Source of the DNA: Treponema sp.
GTDB lineage: Bacteria; Spirochaetota; Spirochaetia; Treponematales; Breznakiellaceae
Assembly (NCBI GenBank): GCA_009782555.1
Contig: WRIV01000008.1
Coordinates: forward strand, 59,397 to 123,396
Length of the DNA: 64,000 bases
Direction of reading: 5' to 3'
Shown here: one piece after another, positions 60,100 to 64,000 of the stretch
How the letters are laid out: the number at the start of each line of letters is the position of its first letter
Numbering within the stretch: the stretch's first letter is position 1
The notes under the pieces: model-generated
Told to the model about the DNA's origin: nothing
Database searches by the model: none
The model's input: only the letters and a program-made list of their open reading frames with translations
Program-made: the position numbers and the translations under genes

Positions 60100-61893
60100 C
60101 TACAGTTCCAGGCTGCGGGTGCTGATTTTTTCTGTCAGGTAGGCGGCAAAATCTGCTACCTTCATCGGATCAAGCTGCCTGCCGTCCCTAAGGCGGATCG
60201 ATACGGTTCCTTCATCGGCTTCCCGCTGGCCTGCCACCAGCATATAAGGAATTTTCCGGTTTTGACATTCCCGTATCTTTGCATTAAGCCGGCCATCGTC
60301 CAGTTCTGCGCTTACCCGCAGGTCCCGCTTTACCAGTTCCTCCTGTACTTTTTTTGCATAGCCGTTAAAGCCTTCTGCCACGGGGATTACCGCGGCCTGT
60401 TCCGGGGCGATCCATGGAGGGAAGGCCCCGCCAAAGTGTTCTATAAGCACACCGAAAAACCGTTCCAGGGAACCAAGCAGGGCCCGGTGAATCATGTAGG
60501 GCCGTTTGTGCTGGCCATCGGTATCCACAAAGGTCATGCCAAACCGTTCCGGTTCGTTAAAGTCAAACTGAATGGTAGTCATCTGCCATTCCCTGCCCAG
60601 GGCGTCCTTGACTTTTAAGTCAATCTTGGGGCCGTAGAAAGCACCGCCCCCTTCGTCAATTTCGTAGGCCAGCCCTTCGGCGTTGACGGCTTTACGGAGA
60701 CTTTCCAGGGCGGCATCCCAGCGGCTCTGTTCGCCCACCGATTCGGCGGGCTTGGTGGCCAGGTAGGCTTTGATTTCCTTAAAACCAAAAACCTTCCAAA
60801 TCCACAGGCTGAACCGCAGCACTTCCAGAATTTCATCTTCCATCTGTGCGGGGGTACAAAAGATATGGGCATCGTCCTGGGTAAAACCCCGGACCCGGAG
60901 CAGGCCGTGGAGGACGCCGCTTCGTTCATACCGGTATACCGTACCCAGTTCAGCCCACCGCAGGGGCAGATCCCGGTAACTGCGTTGTTTATTTTTATAG
61001 ATCATAATATGGAAGGGACAGTTCATGGGTTTTATGATGTAGTCCTGATTATCGATTTCCATGGGGCTGTACATATTGGCCCGGTAAAAACCCAGGTGGC
61101 CCGATGTTTCCCAAAGCCAGCTTTTTCCAATGTGGGGGGTGTAGAGAATTTCATAGCCGCTGCGGTAGTGTTCGGTCCGCCAGAAATCTTCGATGGCCAC
61201 CCTCATGCGGCCCCCGTTGGGGTGCCAGTAAATAAGTCCCGCTCCGGCCTCTTCGTGGGTTGAAAAGAGATCCAATTCCCTGCCGACCCGGCGATGGTCC
61301 CGTTTTTCCACTTCTTCCAAAAATGCCAGATGCGCCTTTAGGTCCTTGGGGTTTTCCCAGGCGGTTCCATAGATGCGGGTAAGCATGGGTCGTTTTTCGT
61401 CCCCCCGCCAGTAGGCCCCGGCAATGCTTTGCAGCTTAAATGCCCCTGAGTGAATTTCCCTGGTATTGCTTACATGGGGGCCTCGGCACAGATCCACCCA
61501 GGAGCCAGTTTCGTTGTCCTCGCCGGTTCCCCGGTTTTCATAGACAGAAATAATTTCTCCTCCGGGCAGTTCGTTGATCAGCTCAGTCTTAAATGGTTCA
61601 TCGGCAAAACGTTTAAGGGCTTCTTCCCTGGAAAGCTCGACCCGGACAAAATCCTGCCTGGAATCGATGATTATTTTCATCTCTTCCTCGATTGGGGGAA
61701 GGTCTTCGTTGGTTATCTGTTTGGGCAGTTGGAAATCATAATAAAAACCATTTTCTATGGATGGGCCAATGGCAACTTTGGTTCCCGGAAAGAGCCTGGT
61801 TACCGCCTGGGCCATGATATGGCTTACCGAATGGCGGATTAGGGCCAATCGTTGTTCCGCCGGAAGCGCAGCGGGTTTCTCGAAGGTGGACAT
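60100..61893 (-). CDS. thrS: threonyl-tRNA synthetase lacking the TGS domain
   Basis: Class II synthetase, 597 residues. The protein begins almost directly with the editing domain (HSVSHIMAQAV, an HxxxH zinc-like site), so the usual N-terminal TGS domain of about 60 residues is absent. Catalytic core: MNCPFHIMIYKN with the zinc Cys, motif 2 TVYRYERSGVLHGLLRVRGFTQDDAH, and motif 3 PYMIHRALLGSLERFFGVL. The C-terminal anticodon-binding domain follows. The 225-bp region upstream has no convincing T-box, and carries a small RNA unit on the opposite strand. Confidence 0.95.
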   Translation of the reverse strand: MSTFEKPAALPAEQRLALIRHSVSHIMAQAVTRLFPGTKVAIGPSIENGFYYDFQLPKQITNEDLPPIEEEMKIIIDSRQDFVRVELSREEALKRFADEPFKTELINELPGGEIISVYENRGTGEDNETGSWVDLCRGPHVSNTREIHSGAFKLQSIAGAYWRGDEKRPMLTRIYGTAWENPKDLKAHLAFLEEVEKRDHRRVGRELDLFSTHEEAGAGLIYWHPNGGRMRVAIEDFWRTEHYRSGYEILYTPHIGKSWLWETSGHLGFYRANMYSPMEIDNQDYIIKPMNCPFHIMIYKNKQRSYRDLPLRWAELGTVYRYERSGVLHGLLRVRGFTQDDAHIFCTPAQMEDEILEVLRFSLWIWKVFGFKEIKAYLATKPAESVGEQSRWDAALESLRKAVNAEGLAYEIDEGGGAFYGPKIDLKVKDALGREWQMTTIQFDFNEPERFGMTFVDTDGQHKRPYMIHRALLGSLERFFGVLIEHFGGAFPPWIAPEQAAVIPVAEGFNGYAKKVQEELVKRDLRVSAELDDGRLNAKIRECQNRKIPYMLVAGQREADEGTVSIRLRDGRQLDPMKVADFAAYLTEKISTRSLEL

Positions 61894-61946
61894 AAATATA
61901 GGGTGGTTGAATTCAATATCTTGGTCAAGGGCCGGTAAATTTTTTC

Positions 61947-61975
61947 TTGACGGCGATTCGAAATCGTTGTATAGT
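61947..61975 (+). promoter_or_regulatory. promoter of the putative small RNA
   Basis: TTGACG (61947-61952), 17-nt spacer, TATAGT (61970-61975). The predicted start is near 61982. No rightward gene follows, only the structured unit ending at the terminator near 62072. Confidence 0.72.
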
Positions 61976-61981
61976 TATAGT

Positions 61982-62072
61982 ATCTGATAGGCGATTTAGC
62001 GTATGGCTCTTTGTTAGAGCACTATCAGCCCTCCCAGGTTTCTTCACCTCCTTTTCCTGGGAGGTTTTTTTA
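61982..62072 (+). ncRNA. putative small RNA with anti-Shine-Dalgarno loop
   Basis: Orphan transcription unit of about 91 nt. Hairpin 1 is closed by CTGATAG (61984-61990) and CTATCAG (62022-62028), with an inner GCTCT/AGAGC stem (62006-62020). Hairpin 2 is the terminator. Its 17-nt loop contains UCACCUCCUUU (62044-62054), matching the 16S rRNA 3' end that pairs with Shine-Dalgarno sequences. It is antisense to the thrS upstream region. I see no match to 4.5S, 6S, tmRNA or RNase P. Expression is not proven. Confidence 0.65.
62030..62071 (+). terminator. intrinsic terminator of the putative small RNA
   Basis: Stem CCTCCCAGG (62030-62038) and CCTGGGAGG (62056-62064), 9 bp perfect, followed by seven T residues. 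The minus strand has no T tract after the stem, so the signal is directional. Confidence 0.85.
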
Positions 62073-62118
62073 TCTTTCGAACTTTACCTTGATTAAAGTA
62101 GAAAGGAGATGCCTGATA

Positions 62119-63216
62119 CTACACCTGCAATTCACCGTCCTGTTCGATTATTACGACGGTTCCGTCTGTCATAACGGCGGTAATGGTGGGATCCTTGACC
62201 AGTCCGTCCAGATGGATAAGGGAAGGAGCGTCATCATCGTAGTTGTGTCCCACCGCAAAGTGGCAGGTATGGAAGGCTTTTTCGTCTTCCAGCATGTTCC
62301 CGGTGATCCGGGCTTTTGGATTTAGACCTATGCCCAGTTCGCCCAGATTCCGGGCATTTTTCGCATACACCGTTCCCTGATCCTGGGGCAGCCGCCCGGC
62401 CTTTTCATGATCCAAAGCATCCCGTTCGGCCATGGTTATTGTTTCCTCCAGGGCTCTTGCCTCCGGGCCGCCGGAAATATCCTTAATAAAACCGCCCTCT
62501 ACCCGGCAGCGGATGGGATCATTGATAATAATGTCTCCCTTGTAAAGGCTGATAGAGCCGTCAAAAACAATGGTCCCATAGGCAGTGCCGTTTTCCGGGC
62601 TGATAAAACTTTCTCCCGCCGGAAGGTTTCCTCCCTTTCCGGGAGTAGAAAAATTCCCGTCGTCGGCCCTTGCTTCCCTGCCTCTAAGTCCTGCGGTAAT
62701 ATCGGTTCCTCCCGGAGCGGTAACATGAATGGATTCCGCCGCGCTGAGGATCCGGCTGACGATGCTACACCGCAGGTCCAATTCGGCATAGTCGATGGGG
62801 ACGGTCCGGGTAAAGGATTCCAGGGTAGTACTGGGGGACCAGAAGGATCGGCAGCTTTTTTCACCGTAGAGCAATAAATGGAAAATATGATCGTATTTGT
62901 CTTTTCCGTATTTATAAGGGTTTGCAATGCCCTGCCTGTCCTTGCCCAGTTTTTCTGTGCTTATAGAAATAACCGCCTGGGGCCGGGCCTGAAAAGCGGC
63001 AATGATCGCTTCTTCGGCAAAATCAAACTGGGTTTTGACAGGCTGCAGTATCAGTACCGGGAAGGCGCCGCAGTCCAGGGCGGCCTCGTAGAGAGAACGG
63101 GCTATGATTTCCGTTTCTCCTCCGGGGTTGGTTATGACAAGAACCTGCTCGCCCGGCAGTAATTTAAGTACATCGGCGGCGGCAATGCGGACCGCCGTTT
63201 TTAATGTGTTGAACAT
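62119..63216 (-). CDS. M29-type aminopeptidase
   Basis: A 365-residue cytoplasmic metallopeptidase of the aminopeptidase T/AmpS (M29) type. GGTDITAGLRGREARADDGNF and NLPAGESFISPENG contain a conserved metal-ligand Glu. HFAVGHN and HLDGLV supply His/Asp ligands near the C-terminus. It should release N-terminal residues from peptides. AAGGAG stands about 13 nt before ATG 63216. It follows the TlpA-like gene by 43 nt on the same strand, probably one transcript. Confidence 0.85.
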   Translation of the reverse strand: MFNTLKTAVRIAAADVLKLLPGEQVLVITNPGGETEIIARSLYEAALDCGAFPVLILQPVKTQFDFAEEAIIAAFQARPQAVISISTEKLGKDRQGIANPYKYGKDKYDHIFHLLLYGEKSCRSFWSPSTTLESFTRTVPIDYAELDLRCSIVSRILSAAESIHVTAPGGTDITAGLRGREARADDGNFSTPGKGGNLPAGESFISPENGTAYGTIVFDGSISLYKGDIIINDPIRCRVEGGFIKDISGGPEARALEETITMAERDALDHEKAGRLPQDQGTVYAKNARNLGELGIGLNPKARITGNMLEDEKAFHTCHFAVGHNYDDDAPSLIHLDGLVKDPTITAVMTDGTVVIIEQDGELQV

Positions 63217-63259
63217 AAAACAGTTACAGCTCCTTGGATCTTATTCCGGGCCGTTAACG

Positions 63260-63805
63260 TTACCGGCTTTTCAAAAGAGCGTCAAAGGCAGCAATAACCT
63301 TGGGATCATCCCAGCGGATACTCCCCACGATCATGGCGATAATCTTTCCTTCCCGGTCAATGATAAAGGAAGTGGGAATTGCGGTGATTCCATAGGGGGA
63401 ACTGGCCGTTCTTTCCCTGTCCAGCAGGACCGGAAAAGTATAATGGTTGTTCCGGGTAAATTGCTGCACCGCTGCGGCGTCTTCGCCTATGTCAACGGCC
63501 AGGATTTCCAGGCCCTGGTTTTTTAAACGCTGGTACAAGGTTTCCATGGAGGGCATTTCGGCCCGGCAGGGAGGACACCAGGTGGCCCAAAAATTCAGGA
63601 TAACCACCTTTCCTCTGTAAGATGAAAGGGCGGCGTTCCCTCCGTTAAGCAGGGGCAAGGTAAAATTGGCCGGTTCTTTTCGATCCTTAACGATGCGTAT
63701 TTTTGCCTCAAGAAAAGCTCGCTCCGCTTCGGGGGAAACCTGGGCTTCCGCCAGTGGCGGAAGAAACGCAAGGGCCATAACGGCAATGAAAGCTGGGTTT
63801 TTCAT
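63260..63805 (-). CDS. TlpA/ResA-like thioredoxin, exported
   Basis: A 181-residue extracytoplasmic thiol oxidoreductase. The signal peptide ends near AEAQ (residue 22). The thioredoxin fold has the active site FWATWCPPC (Cys77, Cys80) and the cis-Pro segment AIPTSFIID. It is AhpC/TSA-type and probably reduces disulfides in the periplasm or on the membrane; the partner is unknown. ATG 63805 follows a leaderless-type promoter. Confidence 0.9.
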   Translation of the reverse strand: MKNPAFIAVMALAFLPPLAEAQVSPEAERAFLEAKIRIVKDRKEPANFTLPLLNGGNAALSSYRGKVVILNFWATWCPPCRAEMPSMETLYQRLKNQGLEILAVDIGEDAAAVQQFTRNNHYTFPVLLDRERTASSPYGITAIPTSFIIDREGKIIAMIVGSIRWDDPKVIAAFDALLKSR

Positions 63806-63814
63806 GATATTAAT

Positions 63815-63843
63815 ATTATAACCCCTGGATCCAATTTAGCCAA
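63815..63843 (-). promoter_or_regulatory. leaderless promoter of the TlpA-like gene
   Basis: Minus strand: TTGGCT (63843-63838), 17-nt spacer, perfect TATAAT (63820-63815), 9 nt before ATG 63805; leader about 3 nt. No Shine-Dalgarno sequence is present. Confidence 0.65.
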
Positions 63844-63923
63844 TCGGTGGCAGGGTGGCAACATTTAAGTATGTGAATTTCTTTCCCCGCAAGATAAAAG
63901 TTTGGAGGTTAACAAATATATAG

Positions 63924-63946
63924 TGTAATGAGAAAAAAACATTACA
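63924..63946. repeat. 7-bp inverted repeat in the right-end intergenic region
   Basis: TGTAATG (63924-63930) and CATTACA (63940-63946) around a 9-nt A-rich spacer. It lies about 29 bp before a TTGACA (63975-63980) whose -10 would fall beyond the window. It may be an operator for a rightward gene outside. The rest of 63844-64000 is AT-rich and holds no gene that I can see. Confidence 0.35.
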
Positions 63947-64000
63947 AAAGAATTAAATAATTATTATTTTTGTATTGACAGATAAATAGTTCTATCGTTT

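Noticed and set aside
62003..62017. Mini-ORF (Met-Ala-Leu-Cys-stop) inside the putative small RNA as a leader peptide
   Set aside because: No ribosome-binding site, no rightward gene to attenuate, and the codons form one arm and the loop of the inner hairpin.
61894..62118. T-box riboswitch upstream of thrS
   Set aside because: No T-box consensus (AGGGUGGNACCGCG) on the minus strand, and the strong hairpin has its T tract only on the plus strand.
63928..63960. Ten-codon ORF rich in Lys
   Set aside because: GGAGG lies about 20 nt upstream, too far, and the start overlaps an inverted repeat; composition follows the A-rich background.
1..64000. CRISPR arrays, insertion sequences, prophage or toxin-antitoxin loci
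   Set aside because: No regularly spaced repeats, transposase motifs, phage structural genes or recognisable small toxin/antitoxin pairs were seen in any frame.

Overview
The window most probably comes from a spirochaete of the Treponema lineage. The evidence is the spirochaetal motility gene order flbB-fliK-flgD-flgE-flbD-motA-motB, a FlgE with the Lys/Cys pair used for lysinoalanine cross-linking in treponemes, and large hybrid kinases. Coding density is high, with many ATGA/GTGA overlaps. No IS element, prophage, rRNA or CRISPR array was seen.

Layout. (1) 1-12750: a type II fatty-acid/polyketide-like cluster of the aryl-polyene (APE) kind. It holds two ketosynthases, a FabG reductase, two hot-dog dehydratases (one fused), a phosphopantetheinyl transferase, a thioesterase, a lysophospholipid-type acyltransferase, a glycosyltransferase, a membrane/AMP-ligase/dehydratase triple fusion, two acyl carrier proteins, a LolA-like carrier, an MMPL exporter and a small lipoprotein. 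It is read outwards from divergent promoters at 7862-7934, and from a second divergent pair near 2015-2097. The left edge cuts the first ketosynthase. (2) 12833-19726: a glycosidase-like protein, two unrecognised envelope proteins, ilvE, rarD and an MFS transporter. (3) 19766-31990: a signalling block of three paralogous hybrid histidine kinases, a REC-HD-GYP regulator and a small unknown protein. A fourth kinase paralogue and a chemoreceptor lie at 45215-51150. (4) 32014-36085: potABCD polyamine uptake. (5) 36247-45091: a HEAT-repeat protein, a rex-serC-serA-nagZ operon behind a 48-bp perfect palindrome containing a Rex operator, an MBL hydrolase, rpmB, a HAD phosphatase, tRNA-Val and an aldo/keto reductase. 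(6) 51223-56897: the motility operon, followed directly by tyrS. (7) 58268-64000: an unrecognised protein, tRNA-Ala, thrS, a putative small RNA, an M29-type aminopeptidase and a TlpA-like thioredoxin.

Two patterns go beyond ordinary annotation. First, many first-in-operon genes have a sigma70-like -10 box 6-14 nt before the start codon and no Shine-Dalgarno (SD) sequence, so their mRNAs should be leaderless or nearly so. Second, the thrS upstream region carries, on the opposite strand, a complete orphan transcription unit (promoter, about 91 nt, terminator). Its terminator loop repeats the 16S rRNA anti-SD sequence. Together these suggest, as inference only, a way of discriminating between SD-led and leaderless mRNAs.
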